From the NCBI GenBank assembly GCA_030834895.1, contig JAUQXA010000025.1, positions 1 through 64,000 of the forward strand: a stretch of 64,000 nt of DNA, in the 5' to 3' direction. The notes under the pieces were generated by a model, which ran no database searches, was not told where the DNA came from, and saw only the letters and a program-made list of their open reading frames with translations. Positions within the stretch are counted from its first letter, which is position 1. Every line of letters starts with the position of its first letter. Both the position numbers and the translations under genes were made by a program. This stretch comes from Anaerolineales bacterium (GTDB lineage: Bacteria; Chloroflexota; Anaerolineae; Anaerolineales; Villigracilaceae). This document shows positions 51,456 to 59,494 of this stretch, one piece after another.

Positions 51456-52939
51456 ACAACCTAAAACGCGTTTCACTTTTGCTAATCATCCTTTTCGCTT
51501 TGGGGATTCGTCTCATTGGGATTCAAGCCCGTCCCATCTGGTACGACGAAGCCTTTTCGATTCTGCTTTCCGAACAGGGACCGTCCGCCATCCTCAGCGG
51601 GACACTCACCGCTGACGCCGATTCCTCCGCCGCCGAAGAGCATCCGCCTGCGTATTATTTCGCGCTCTGGGGCTGGATCGAACTCTTTGGAAATTCGCTG
51701 GTTTCTGTGCGGCTGTTATCCATTGCTTTCTCCCTCGGAATCGTCTTTCTCCTCTACCTGATCGCCAGTCATCTCTTCGACGAACAGACCGCGCTTGCCG
51801 CCTCCTTCCTCGCTGCCATCCTGCCGTTTCAAATCCACTACGGCGTTGAAATCCGCATGTACGTTTTGCTGGTGTTCTGGCTGACTCTCGCCACCTTCGC
51901 CTTTCTCAAACGCCAGTGGACATTGTTCAGCATCGCTGCCGCACTGGCGCAGTACACGCATAACCTCGCCGTCTTCTATTTGATTCCGCTCGCGCTTACG
52001 CCAATTTTTCAAAGGGACTGGAAAACGCTTCGCTCCCTCACCCTGGCTGGATTCGCCGCCATTGTCCTTTACTCCCCGTGGCTGATTCAACTTCCTGCGC
52101 AGGTCTCCAAGGTGACTTCCAGTTTTTGGATCGAAAAGCCAGGCATTGAAAAGTTATTCACGCTCTTTTTGATGTACCTGCCACACCTGCCGCTTCCCCA
52201 TCCCCTGCTGATGGCTGGCCTGCTGACTGCGACTCTGGTTATCACTTTAGCCGCGTTTCAAACCATCCGCGCCCGAAGCACAAGCGGATTTTGGCTGGCA
52301 TATCTCTCGTTTGCGATGCCGCTTTTGCTGTGGCTGGTTTCGCAAATCTACCCACTGTATGTGGAACGCGCCCTGCTTCCGTCGCATGCCATTTTCTGTG
52401 TCTGGCTGGCATGGGCTTTCACGCGGACTAAACTTCCGCGCCCGATTCAGGGATTTGCATTGGTTCTGATTCTTGCCTCTGCGGGAATGGGGTTTTATCA
52501 ACACATTACCTACAAAGGATTCCCGTATGTTTCCCCTGCCATGACTCAAAGCATCGAAAGCAAGTTGGAAGAAGACGATGTCGTTATTCACTCCAGCAAA
52601 CTTAGTTACCTACCTTCGCTTTATTATGACCGTTCTCTGCCACAGGGCTTCATCGCCGACCCCGCCAACAGCAGCGTGGACACCCTCTCTCCCGCCACAC
52701 AAAATATCCTAAACCTGCAATCGTTTGAAACCATCGAAGACGGAACCGCAAATGCAACCCGCGTCTGGTTCGTCATCTACCAGCAATCTTTGGATGAATA
52801 TATACAAGCGGGACAAGTCCATCCGCATTTGGAATATCTAAGCCAAAATTTTGAACTCGAATCAATTGAAGTGTGGAATGATCTAAGAATAGACCTCTTG
52901 CAAAAGTCAATTCCCCCCAATTTCGAAAGCGGACGTTAG
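51452..52939 (+). CDS. GT39-like membrane glycosyltransferase
   Basis: A 495-residue polytopic enzyme. The first loop has ARPIWYDEAFSILLSEQGPSAIL, where the acidic pair after W-Y is the catalytic site of protein O-mannosyltransferase/ArnT-like GT-C enzymes; EEHPPAYYFALWGWIELFGNS and a later HYGVEIRMYVLLVFW are also typical. The start is a GTG overlapping the previous stop (GTGA). It is the last of three coupled genes. An inverted repeat surrounds its stop codon. Confidence 0.8.
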   Translation: MNNLKRVSLLLIILFALGIRLIGIQARPIWYDEAFSILLSEQGPSAILSGTLTADADSSAAEEHPPAYYFALWGWIELFGNSLVSVRLLSIAFSLGIVFLLYLIASHLFDEQTALAASFLAAILPFQIHYGVEIRMYVLLVFWLTLATFAFLKRQWTLFSIAAALAQYTHNLAVFYLIPLALTPIFQRDWKTLRSLTLAGFAAIVLYSPWLIQLPAQVSKVTSSFWIEKPGIEKLFTLFLMYLPHLPLPHPLLMAGLLTATLVITLAAFQTIRARSTSGFWLAYLSFAMPLLLWLVSQIYPLYVERALLPSHAIFCVWLAWAFTRTKLPRPIQGFALVLILASAGMGFYQHITYKGFPYVSPAMTQSIESKLEEDDVVIHSSKLSYLPSLYYDRSLPQGFIADPANSSVDTLSPATQNILNLQSFETIEDGTANATRVWFVIYQQSLDEYIQAGQVHPHLEYLSQNFELESIEVWNDLRIDLLQKSIPPNFESGR

Positions 52940-52951
52940 AGAACGTCCGCT
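52928..52951. repeat. AGCGGACGTT palindrome at a gene end
   Basis: AGCGGACGTT (52928-52937) and AACGTCCGCT (52942-52951) form a 10-bp stem whose loop contains the rest of the GT39 stop codon. A second simple word, CATCCTTCGACTACGCTC, lies at 53053-53070. No T-run follows. Confidence 0.55.
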
Positions 52952-53082
52952 ACACAAAGTCAAATTTCCTGCGTAGGGTTGCGCTCTCTAGCGCACTTAT
53001 GCACGAGATCTAATTTATCTTTACCAGAAGCTCAATTGAGATCATCACTTTTCATCCTTCGACTACGCTCAGGACGGATATT

Positions 53083-54399
53083 TTATATCACCGCATCCAC
53101 CATAATTGCCAGAAAGATAAACGCCAGATACATGCTCGACCAGCGATACATCGTCCAGGCGACCTTGTTGCCCTCGACCTTGACCACGCGCCAGGCGGCG
53201 TAGAGCAATAGCCCACCCAAAACCAAAGCCGAAATCAAGTACACCGTCCCAGCCAGATCGAAGAGGGGAAGCAGCAGGGTGACAGCAACCAACTCGACAG
53301 TGTATATCAAAATCTGCTTGCGGGTTTTTTCCTCCCCCATCACCACGGGCATCATCGGCACGCCCGCCCGCTCGTAATCCTTCTTGCGGACAATTGCCAG
53401 CGCCCAAAAATGCGGCGGCGTCCAGAAGAAGACGATGGCAAAGAGAATCCATGCCGCGAGTCCCAAGTGACCCGTTGCCGCCGCCCACCCAACCATCGGC
53501 GGAATCGCCCCCGCCCCACCGCCAATGACGATGTTCTGCACGGTGGCTTTTTTCAAGAGGACGCTGTAAAAAATCACGTAGTAAAAAATCCCCGCCAGCG
53601 AGAGCAGCGCCGCCAGCAAGTTGACAAAGCCCGCCATGACATAATAACTGATGAGCGAAAGCGCCAGCCCGTAGGAAAGCCCCTCCGCCGCCGTGAGCCG
53701 CCCATCTGCCAGTGGACGCTTCGCAGTGCGTTGCATCCGTTTGTCGAGTTCACGGTCAATATATTGATTCAACGCGCTTGAGCCAACGGCAGCTAATGCA
53801 CCGCCAAACAACGTCCAAAACGTGAGCGATGCTGAGGGGAAGGCTTTGCTCCCCGCCACGAGTCCGCTGTAGGTGGTAACCAAAAGCAGCAACACGATGA
53901 TCGGCTTGGACAAAATCAAAAAGTCCTTCGCCCGCTGACGAAAATCAAACTTCACAATTTCAACGGGTTCTTCTGCCAGCACACCCGACACAAAGACCAA
54001 AGCGCCAAGCGAGACCCACAGGGCGATGGCGCTCATCGTGTGCAAGACAACCAAATGCAAAGGGTAGCCGCGTGTCACCAAAATCGAGCCAACGAACGCC
54101 TGCCCGAAAAACAACACGCCCGTGACGGTGGTTAGCGGGTGCAGCAGGTTTTGGTCGCGCTGTTCGCGCCAGGCTTTTCGCAGCAACAAAATCATCAGCA
54201 CAGAGGCAAGCGCAACCATGAGCATGTGCGCGAGTTTCAAATAGCCAAGCGGCGCGGCTGGCGCACACACCAGCCAGCCTTTGCAAAATGCCCACGCGCC
54301 CGTCACAGTGACAGAACGCCCAAAGATGGTCACCACAAGCACTGCGGAAAACACGGCAAGCGTCAGCCGCGCAAACGAAGTTTTGAGGGAGTATTTCAT
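53083..54399 (-). CDS. ctaB: Half heme A synthase fused to heme O synthase (CtaA-CtaB)
   Basis: A 438-residue fusion for heme O/A synthesis. Residues 1-145 resemble half of a CtaA/Cox15 heme A synthase: four helices, a cysteine pair spaced as in CtaA (FCKGWLVC), and two histidines in LKLAHML and VVLHTMS. From about 155 it is a protoheme IX farnesyltransferase with NQYIDRELDKRMQRTAKRPLADGRL (NxxxDxxxD) and RKKDYERAGVPMMPVVMGEEKTRKQI. CtaA normally has eight helices in two halves, so the N-part is truncated or works as a dimer. The ATG at 54399 overlaps surf1. It is last in the oxidase operon. Confidence 0.88.
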   Translation of the reverse strand: MKYSLKTSFARLTLAVFSAVLVVTIFGRSVTVTGAWAFCKGWLVCAPAAPLGYLKLAHMLMVALASVLMILLLRKAWREQRDQNLLHPLTTVTGVLFFGQAFVGSILVTRGYPLHLVVLHTMSAIALWVSLGALVFVSGVLAEEPVEIVKFDFRQRAKDFLILSKPIIVLLLLVTTYSGLVAGSKAFPSASLTFWTLFGGALAAVGSSALNQYIDRELDKRMQRTAKRPLADGRLTAAEGLSYGLALSLISYYVMAGFVNLLAALLSLAGIFYYVIFYSVLLKKATVQNIVIGGGAGAIPPMVGWAAATGHLGLAAWILFAIVFFWTPPHFWALAIVRKKDYERAGVPMMPVVMGEEKTRKQILIYTVELVAVTLLLPLFDLAGTVYLISALVLGGLLLYAAWRVVKVEGNKVAWTMYRWSSMYLAFIFLAIMVDAVI

Positions 54400-55109
54400 T
54401 TTTGTTTCCTCAAGAAAAACGGATAGCCAAAAAACAAAATCGTTGCAAACGAAAACCACTGCAAGGCATAGCCAAAATGCGAGCCTTCGGTCAACTCGAT
54501 TTCAGGCTGGAATGGAATGGGCGGGACATCGTCGCCTGCGATTTCATCCTGCTGGATAAAAACGTTTAGCATGGGATAGGGAATCTGCGTCGCGATTCGC
54601 TCCACGTTGAGATTATTCCACACGTCGAGCTTTCCCTCCGCGTCTGCGACTCCACCGAAGGCTGGTTTCTCCTGCCCAAGCCGAATCTGCCCCGTGACCG
54701 TGACCACGCCCGCCTCGTCGTATTTTCTCCAATCAGCAGGGGTTGAGTTGCCATCCGCAGGAATCCAGCCGCGATTGACGAGAACCGTCCCACCTGCAAA
54801 CTTGAGCGGCGTGATGAGATGATAGCCATACTCGGTCTCGTGATATTGATTCCGCATGGCGACTTGATTCTCGAAGTCATACTCGCCCGTGACGGTCACT
54901 GACCGCCATTCCATTTTTTTGATGTCGGCAGGGACAGATTGATTCAAGTCGAGCATGGGTTCCGCCCGCATGGATGTCACCTGGGCGTTGAAGGCGCGAC
55001 GCTGTTCGAGCCTGTCCAATTGCCAAATGCCGAGGCGGACGCAAACCGCGCTCCCCGCAAATACGAGCAGGGTGGTCAAAATCCACGAGCGGCTGAACAT
55101 TTTTTTCAC
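54396..55109 (-). CDS. SURF1 family cytochrome oxidase biogenesis protein
   Basis: A 237-residue membrane protein for heme a insertion into subunit I. One helix lies at each end (WILTTLLVFAGSAVCVRLGIWQLDRLEQR and FSFATILFFGYPFFLR), bracketing an outer domain with TVLVNRGWIPADGNS and GYALQWFSFA, the family signatures. I start at the GTG at 55109 because AAGGA is well spaced; the ATG at 55100 is also possible. The end overlaps ctaB by four bases. Confidence 0.88.
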   Translation of the reverse strand: MKKMFSRSWILTTLLVFAGSAVCVRLGIWQLDRLEQRRAFNAQVTSMRAEPMLDLNQSVPADIKKMEWRSVTVTGEYDFENQVAMRNQYHETEYGYHLITPLKFAGGTVLVNRGWIPADGNSTPADWRKYDEAGVVTVTGQIRLGQEKPAFGGVADAEGKLDVWNNLNVERIATQIPYPMLNVFIQQDEIAGDDVPPIPFQPEIELTEGSHFGYALQWFSFATILFFGYPFFLRKQK

Positions 55110-55135
55110 AAGGGTTTTCCTTCTAAAGATTTCAC

Positions 55136-55197
55136 CACGGAGATCACAGACGCTTCGTGCACAGAGATTTCTCTTTTTTTTCTCTGTGACCTCCGTG
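55136..55197. repeat. CACGGAGATCACAGA inverted repeat
   Basis: CACGGAGATCACAGA (55136-55150) and its near-complement TCTGTGACCTCCGTG (55183-55197) enclose a pyrimidine-rich loop. It fills the gap between the cupredoxin-like gene and surf1 and may be a dispersed repeat. Confidence 0.55.
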
Positions 55198-55215
55198 CTT
55201 TCTGCGGTAAGGGCT

Positions 55216-55704
55216 CTATTTTTTCTTCTTCCCAGGCACAACCAGCGCGTACAGGGCAATCATCACACCCAACGGCAGACCTGAAAATAAAATTCCGTAC
55301 AGGCGGGTGCTGAGCGTGAGCGGCTCGTACACGTCCAAGCCAAAGGTCTGACTCGGCTGGAAGGAGCAGGAGTAGGCATAGGACGCCGCCGAGTCCAAAG
55401 GCAGGCGGGCGGTGGAGCCAGCGGGTATCCACAGCGGACCGAGTTCGTGGTCCGCGGTGTCTTCGTTCTTGACCACAATCGTATCACCGACCACAAAGGT
55501 CATTGCTTCGGGAATGGTAGGCGGGGCTTCGCCGCGTGCGACCTTGTCCGCCGTGCCTGCGGGGATGACAATCTCAATCACCTTCGGCGCGCGGGCGGTC
55601 TCGCGCAGAAAATAGAATGTAACTTCATTGAGCGCGACTCCGAAGAGGAGTCCTATCAATAGGGAGACGAGAACTCTTTTAAGGACGGTTTTGAATGGGG
55701 GCAT
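55216..55704 (-). CDS. Membrane-anchored cupredoxin-like protein in the oxidase operon
   Basis: A 162-residue protein with a helix at each end (VLVSLLIGLLFGVALNEVTFYFL; LYGILFSGLPLGVMIALYALVV). The middle part is beta-rich and cupredoxin-like: VIEIVIPAGTADKVARGEAPP, FVVGDTIVVKNEDTADHELGPLWIPAGS, then YAYSCSFQPSQTFGLDVYEP. His86 and Cys113 match two copper ligands, but the histidine usual after the cysteine (CSFHPS) is Gln here. Lying between sco and surf1, it may aid copper delivery. I start at the ATG at 55704. Confidence 0.7.
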   Translation of the reverse strand: MPPFKTVLKRVLVSLLIGLLFGVALNEVTFYFLRETARAPKVIEIVIPAGTADKVARGEAPPTIPEAMTFVVGDTIVVKNEDTADHELGPLWIPAGSTARLPLDSAASYAYSCSFQPSQTFGLDVYEPLTLSTRLYGILFSGLPLGVMIALYALVVPGKKKK

Positions 55705-55720
55705 GGGGTTGCCTTTATTA

Positions 55721-55814
55721 TGTCATTGCGAGCCACCGCGCTTTTCGGCGGCGAAGCAATCTCCCAATTGACAGGAGATTGCTTCGGGCGGGAGAGCGCC
55801 GCCCTCGCAATGAC
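55721..55814. repeat. Dispersed GAAGCAATC / GATTGCTTC palindromic repeat, copy 2
   Basis: A 94-base imperfect palindrome: outer arms TGTCATTGCGAG and CTCGCAATGACG, inner arms GAAGCAATCTCC and GGAGATTGCTTC. It shares this architecture with 5730-5814. It lies between the sco and cupredoxin-like genes of the oxidase operon, ending two bases before the sco stop. Confidence 0.85.
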
Positions 55815-55815
55815 G

Positions 55816-56418
55816 TTATTGATTCAACAAAATCTCGATGTCATGGACCATGTCTTCGACGGGAGTTTGGAAACCGTAGGAGAGGCGCAGGTTGCCGTTT
55901 TGGTCAATGAGGTATGTCCGCGCGGTGTGGTTGATAATGTAGCCAAACGCAGACGCAGATTCTACCCGCTCGCGGAAAACGCCGTAATTATCCCAGATAA
56001 CTTGCAGATCATCAGAAGAGCCTGTCAAGCCGATGAAATTCTCGTTGAAGTGCGCCACATATTCCTGGATTTTTTCGGGCGTATCTCGTTCGGGATCCAC
56101 TGAGACAAAGACGACTTGGACCTGCCTGGTTTTATCCCCAAGTTCGCCCATGACCTGATTCAACTCCGCCAATGTAGTCGGACAGACATCGGGACAGGAT
56201 GTATACCCGAAAAAGAGTAAAACGATCTTTCCTTTTTGGTCACTCAGGCGAAAGGTTTCCCCGTTCAATTTGGTCAATTCGATCTCGGCGGCTTGCGGAT
56301 ACGGTTCGCCGTAACTGGTCCCCCGAAAACTGACGGGTCGATTGAGAACAAAAATCAACACCGCCGCACCCACCGCCAGCAGGGACAAGATTCCCACCCA
56401 GAGAGTCTTTCTATTCAT
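55816..56418 (-). CDS. SCO1/SenC family copper chaperone
   Basis: A 200-residue membrane-anchored thioredoxin-fold protein delivering copper to the CuA site. One N-terminal helix (LWVGILSLLAVGAAVLIFVL) precedes the copper motif FFGYTSCPDVCPTTLAEL (CxxxC), with the third ligand in FGYIINHTARTYLID. The ATG at 56418 follows GGGAG; an upstream frame to 56484 overlaps a repeat. It lies after coxIII in the oxidase operon. Confidence 0.92.
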   Translation of the reverse strand: MNRKTLWVGILSLLAVGAAVLIFVLNRPVSFRGTSYGEPYPQAAEIELTKLNGETFRLSDQKGKIVLLFFGYTSCPDVCPTTLAELNQVMGELGDKTRQVQVVFVSVDPERDTPEKIQEYVAHFNENFIGLTGSSDDLQVIWDNYGVFRERVESASAFGYIINHTARTYLIDQNGNLRLSYGFQTPVEDMVHDIEILLNQ

Positions 56419-56435
56419 TTGCCGCTCCCAATTTT

Positions 56436-56462
56436 GTAGGGGCGGGGTAACCCCGTCCCTAC
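56436..56462. repeat. Dispersed GTAGGGGCGG palindrome, copy 4
   Basis: GTAGGGGCGGGGTAACCCCG followed by TCCCTAC forms a near-perfect palindrome between coxIII and sco, with one mismatch. Same family as 1999-2026. Confidence 0.7.
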
Positions 56463-56467
56463 TGTTC

Positions 56468-57235
56468 TTACAACGCCTTCCCAATCAAGTATAAAGCGGG
56501 ATAGAAGAAAATCCACACCAGGTCAACGAAGTGCCAGTAGACGGCGGCGGCTTCGACTCCCCAATGCTGTTCAGCGGAGTAGACTCCCTTGCGGGCGTTG
56601 TTCAAAACCACCAGCAGGAAGATCAAGCCCGTGAAGACGTGGAAGGCGTGCATACCCGTCATCATATAGAAGACTGCGCCTGCAACGCCACTGCTGGGCG
56701 TGAGTCCTTCGGCAGCGGCCATGGGCCATTCCATTGCCACCACGCCGAGGAGGAAGCCGAGTCCCAGAACGAAGGTAATCAGTACATTGGTGAAGAAACT
56801 CTTTTTATCGCCGTGCGCCATCGCCGTCTCGCCGCGATTCATGAAGAAGGACGAGATCAAGAGGACGGCGGTCACTGCAAGCCCAAGCAGCTGATTCAGA
56901 TGCGGACGGGTCAGCCCAAGCAAGTTGACGCGGGCAGTCATCAAGCCCGCAAAGACGAAGGCGTCCGAAAGCAGGAAGAGCCAAAGCCCAATGCGGTTGG
57001 TGACCGTTTTGTAAGCATAGGCATGATGGTCGCTTCCGCCATCCTCGTTCAACTTGTAAACGTGCATGTAATAGTACATGACCAGCGCGGCTTTGACCAC
57101 CGCCACCAGCACGAGAACGGGAACCCCGTTGAATGTGACCGCGACGAAATACTCCAACGCGGTCAACGCGGCAAGATAGACAAAAATCAGCAAGCCTTGT
57201 GCAAAGGCGGAAGATTTATTCTGTGTGTGTGACAT
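56468..57235 (-). CDS. Cytochrome c oxidase subunit IV-III fusion
   Basis: A 255-residue membrane protein. Residues 10-60 resemble the small prokaryotic subunit IV (LIFVYLAALTALEYFVAVTF; VLVAVVKAALVMYYYMHVYKL). Residues 78-255 are subunit III: NRIGLWLFLLSDAFVFAGLM, FFMNRGETAMAHGDKKSF, MTGMHAFHVFTGLIFLLVV and VEAAAVYWHFVDLVWIFFYPALY. The IV part usually is a separate gene or follows III, so this order is unusual. GGAGG precedes the ATG. It lies 14 bases after coxI. Confidence 0.88.
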   Translation of the reverse strand: MSHTQNKSSAFAQGLLIFVYLAALTALEYFVAVTFNGVPVLVLVAVVKAALVMYYYMHVYKLNEDGGSDHHAYAYKTVTNRIGLWLFLLSDAFVFAGLMTARVNLLGLTRPHLNQLLGLAVTAVLLISSFFMNRGETAMAHGDKKSFFTNVLITFVLGLGFLLGVVAMEWPMAAAEGLTPSSGVAGAVFYMMTGMHAFHVFTGLIFLLVVLNNARKGVYSAEQHWGVEAAAVYWHFVDLVWIFFYPALYLIGKAL

Positions 57236-57249
57236 TGAGTCCTCCCCGA

Positions 57250-59478
57250 TTATTTATGCCCGCTCTTGGCAGGCTTGATGAATTCGATGTACTTCGCGTC
57301 AGCCAGACCGTAGTCATAAGGCTCGCCAACCACCTCGAAGGGTTGGTCATAGTTGTGCACGGGCAGGGGCGAAGGAACCTGCCATTCGGGCGAACGCGAA
57401 CCCCAAACATTGCCTTCCGCCTTCTCGCCGTTCTTGATGCTGTTGAAAAAGTTGTAGATGAAGATCAACACCGAGAGGGCAATCATGAATCCCGCGATGG
57501 TCAGAATCAGATGAGTGGTATCAAATCCCAGCGCGGGGTCGTAATCCACGATGCGGCGGCGCATTCCGAGCAGACCAATCCGCATCATGCCGAAAGTCAG
57601 CACGAAGAAGGAGGGAGTCATCAGCCAGAAGTGCAGTTTGCCGAGAGTCTCATTCATGCGGCGACCCGTCGCCTTGGGGAACCAATAATAGAGCGAGGCG
57701 AAGAACGGGAAAACGAATCCGCCGAAGATTGTGTCGTGGAAGTGACCGACGATGAAGTAGGTGTCGTGCAGGTGCAGGTCGGTCGAGACGGTGGCGTTCG
57801 GAGGTCCCGACAAGCCACCAAGCAAAAAGACCACCAAACCGCCAAGCACGAAGAGCATGGGAGTCGGAGTCCAAATCTTGCCGCGCCACAGCGTCGCTAC
57901 CCACGAGAAGAATTTCACGCCCGTCGGGATGGCAACCAGCAGCGTGCTATACATGAACGGCACGCGCAGGTATTCGTTCATGCCAGAGGTGAACATGTGG
58001 TGCGCCCAAACGAGGAACCCCACCAGCGCAATCGCCAGCGACGACATCGCAATCCAGCGGTAGCCGAAGAGCGGCTTGCGGGCGAAGACGGGCAGAAGCT
58101 CGGAGATGATTCCCAAGCCAGGCAGGATGAAGACGTACACAGCAGGATGTGAATAGAACCAGAATAGGTGCTGGAAGAGAACGGGGTTTCCGCCCTTGGC
58201 TGGGTCGAAAAATCCCATGCCGAGCAAACGCTGGAACATCACCAACTGGAAGGAGAGACCAATCAACTGGGTGGCGGTTAGCGCAATGATGGAGGTCGCC
58301 ACCGCCGCCCAAACAAAGATGGGCATACGGAAGGCAGTCATGCCCTTTGCCCTCATCCGCAAAACGGTGGTGATAATGTTGAGCGCGCCCAAAATGGACG
58401 ACCATCCAGCGGTGAACACGCCGAGGAAGAACATCTGCATTCCGACAGGCGCGCGCGCTGAAAGCGGAGGATAGCCCGTCCAGCCTGTGTCGAAGCCGCC
58501 GAGGATCAGGCTCATCAACATCAGCACCGAGGCGGGAACGGCAATCCAAAACGAGAAAGCGTTGAGGCGCGGGAAAGCCATATCCTGCGCGCCGAGCAGA
58601 AACGGCACGGCGTAGTTCATCATGCCCGCAATGCCGAGCAGAATCGAGATAATCATGATCATGCCGTGCAGCGACATGAAGGTGTTGTAAAGCTGCGGAC
58701 CCGTCTGCCCAAACAACTTGATGTCGTTGGTCAGGAATTGAAGTTGCGAAGCGGCAAGTTCTGTGCGGAAAATCAATGCGAACAACCCGCCAACGCTAAT
58801 CAAAAAAAGCGCGGTGATAGTGTACTGAATACCGATGACCTTGTGGTCGAGTGAAATGCTAAGATATTTCTCCCAGCCGTGACCTTCGTCATGATTTTCG
58901 GGCGTATCGATTCCACGCGCCCACTTGAACCAGTCACTGACTGCTCCATTGCCGCCGAGGAAGAACAAAACACCCATGAATGCACCAAGCACCCAGGCAG
59001 GTTCGGTGAACAAAAATGGACCAGACCATTCCAATCCCATCGCCACGCGGATGAGCGAGACAAAGATTGCGCCCGTCAGCGTACCGATGATTTGCCATAT
59101 GAGACCTTTGGAGACAGCGTTGAGTCCAGAGACGCCCAAGAAGAAGGCAGTAAACCCAATCAACAGGGAGAACAAACTGGCGGCTGGCGCAGCCCAATCG
59201 AGCGAACCCTGCACCAATAGGTCGATGACCAAGCCGAGGGCGTAGCCGAGCAACCCGCCCAAGGTGAGTCCCAAAAAGCCTTTGGTTAGCGGGCTGAACC
59301 CAGAGAATCCCCATGACATGGTTGTCGCACCAACAACCGTCGCCAACAGAATAGGCACAAGATGGACGTAGGTCAGTGTGCCGCTTACGGCAAAGACCAG
59401 CCCCACGCCAGCGGCATATGCCGCAACCAAGCCAACGGCAAAGAATACCCAGCCGCGAGCAGGTGATGGATTTATCAT
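57250..59478 (-). CDS. coxA: Cytochrome c oxidase subunit I, type A2, with N-terminal repeat domain
   Basis: A 742-residue catalytic subunit of a proton-pumping oxidase. From about residue 210 it is a normal CoxI: heme a ligand in YNTFMSLHGMIMII, CuB ligands and the His-Tyr crosslink in FWFYSHPAVYVFILPGLGIISE, HHMFTSGM, and HDTYFIVGHFHDTIFGG. HPAVY instead of HPEVY, after Tyr-Ser, marks subtype A2. Residues 1-200 form an added domain of about six helices with three diverged units (SGFSPLTKG 59-67, SGLNAVSKG 117-125, GNGAVSDW 176-183). GGAGG precedes the ATG. Confidence 0.93.
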   Translation of the reverse strand: MINPSPARGWVFFAVGLVAAYAAGVGLVFAVSGTLTYVHLVPILLATVVGATTMSWGFSGFSPLTKGFLGLTLGGLLGYALGLVIDLLVQGSLDWAAPAASLFSLLIGFTAFFLGVSGLNAVSKGLIWQIIGTLTGAIFVSLIRVAMGLEWSGPFLFTEPAWVLGAFMGVLFFLGGNGAVSDWFKWARGIDTPENHDEGHGWEKYLSISLDHKVIGIQYTITALFLISVGGLFALIFRTELAASQLQFLTNDIKLFGQTGPQLYNTFMSLHGMIMIISILLGIAGMMNYAVPFLLGAQDMAFPRLNAFSFWIAVPASVLMLMSLILGGFDTGWTGYPPLSARAPVGMQMFFLGVFTAGWSSILGALNIITTVLRMRAKGMTAFRMPIFVWAAVATSIIALTATQLIGLSFQLVMFQRLLGMGFFDPAKGGNPVLFQHLFWFYSHPAVYVFILPGLGIISELLPVFARKPLFGYRWIAMSSLAIALVGFLVWAHHMFTSGMNEYLRVPFMYSTLLVAIPTGVKFFSWVATLWRGKIWTPTPMLFVLGGLVVFLLGGLSGPPNATVSTDLHLHDTYFIVGHFHDTIFGGFVFPFFASLYYWFPKATGRRMNETLGKLHFWLMTPSFFVLTFGMMRIGLLGMRRRIVDYDPALGFDTTHLILTIAGFMIALSVLIFIYNFFNSIKNGEKAEGNVWGSRSPEWQVPSPLPVHNYDQPFEVVGEPYDYGLADAKYIEFIKPAKSGHK

Positions 59479-59494
59479 AATTTTCCTCCGCCAG

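Noticed and set aside
57199..58152. A 317-codon open frame antisense to coxI
   Set aside because: It is charged and low in hydrophobic content, lacks motifs, and lies wholly over conserved heme-copper oxidase sequence.
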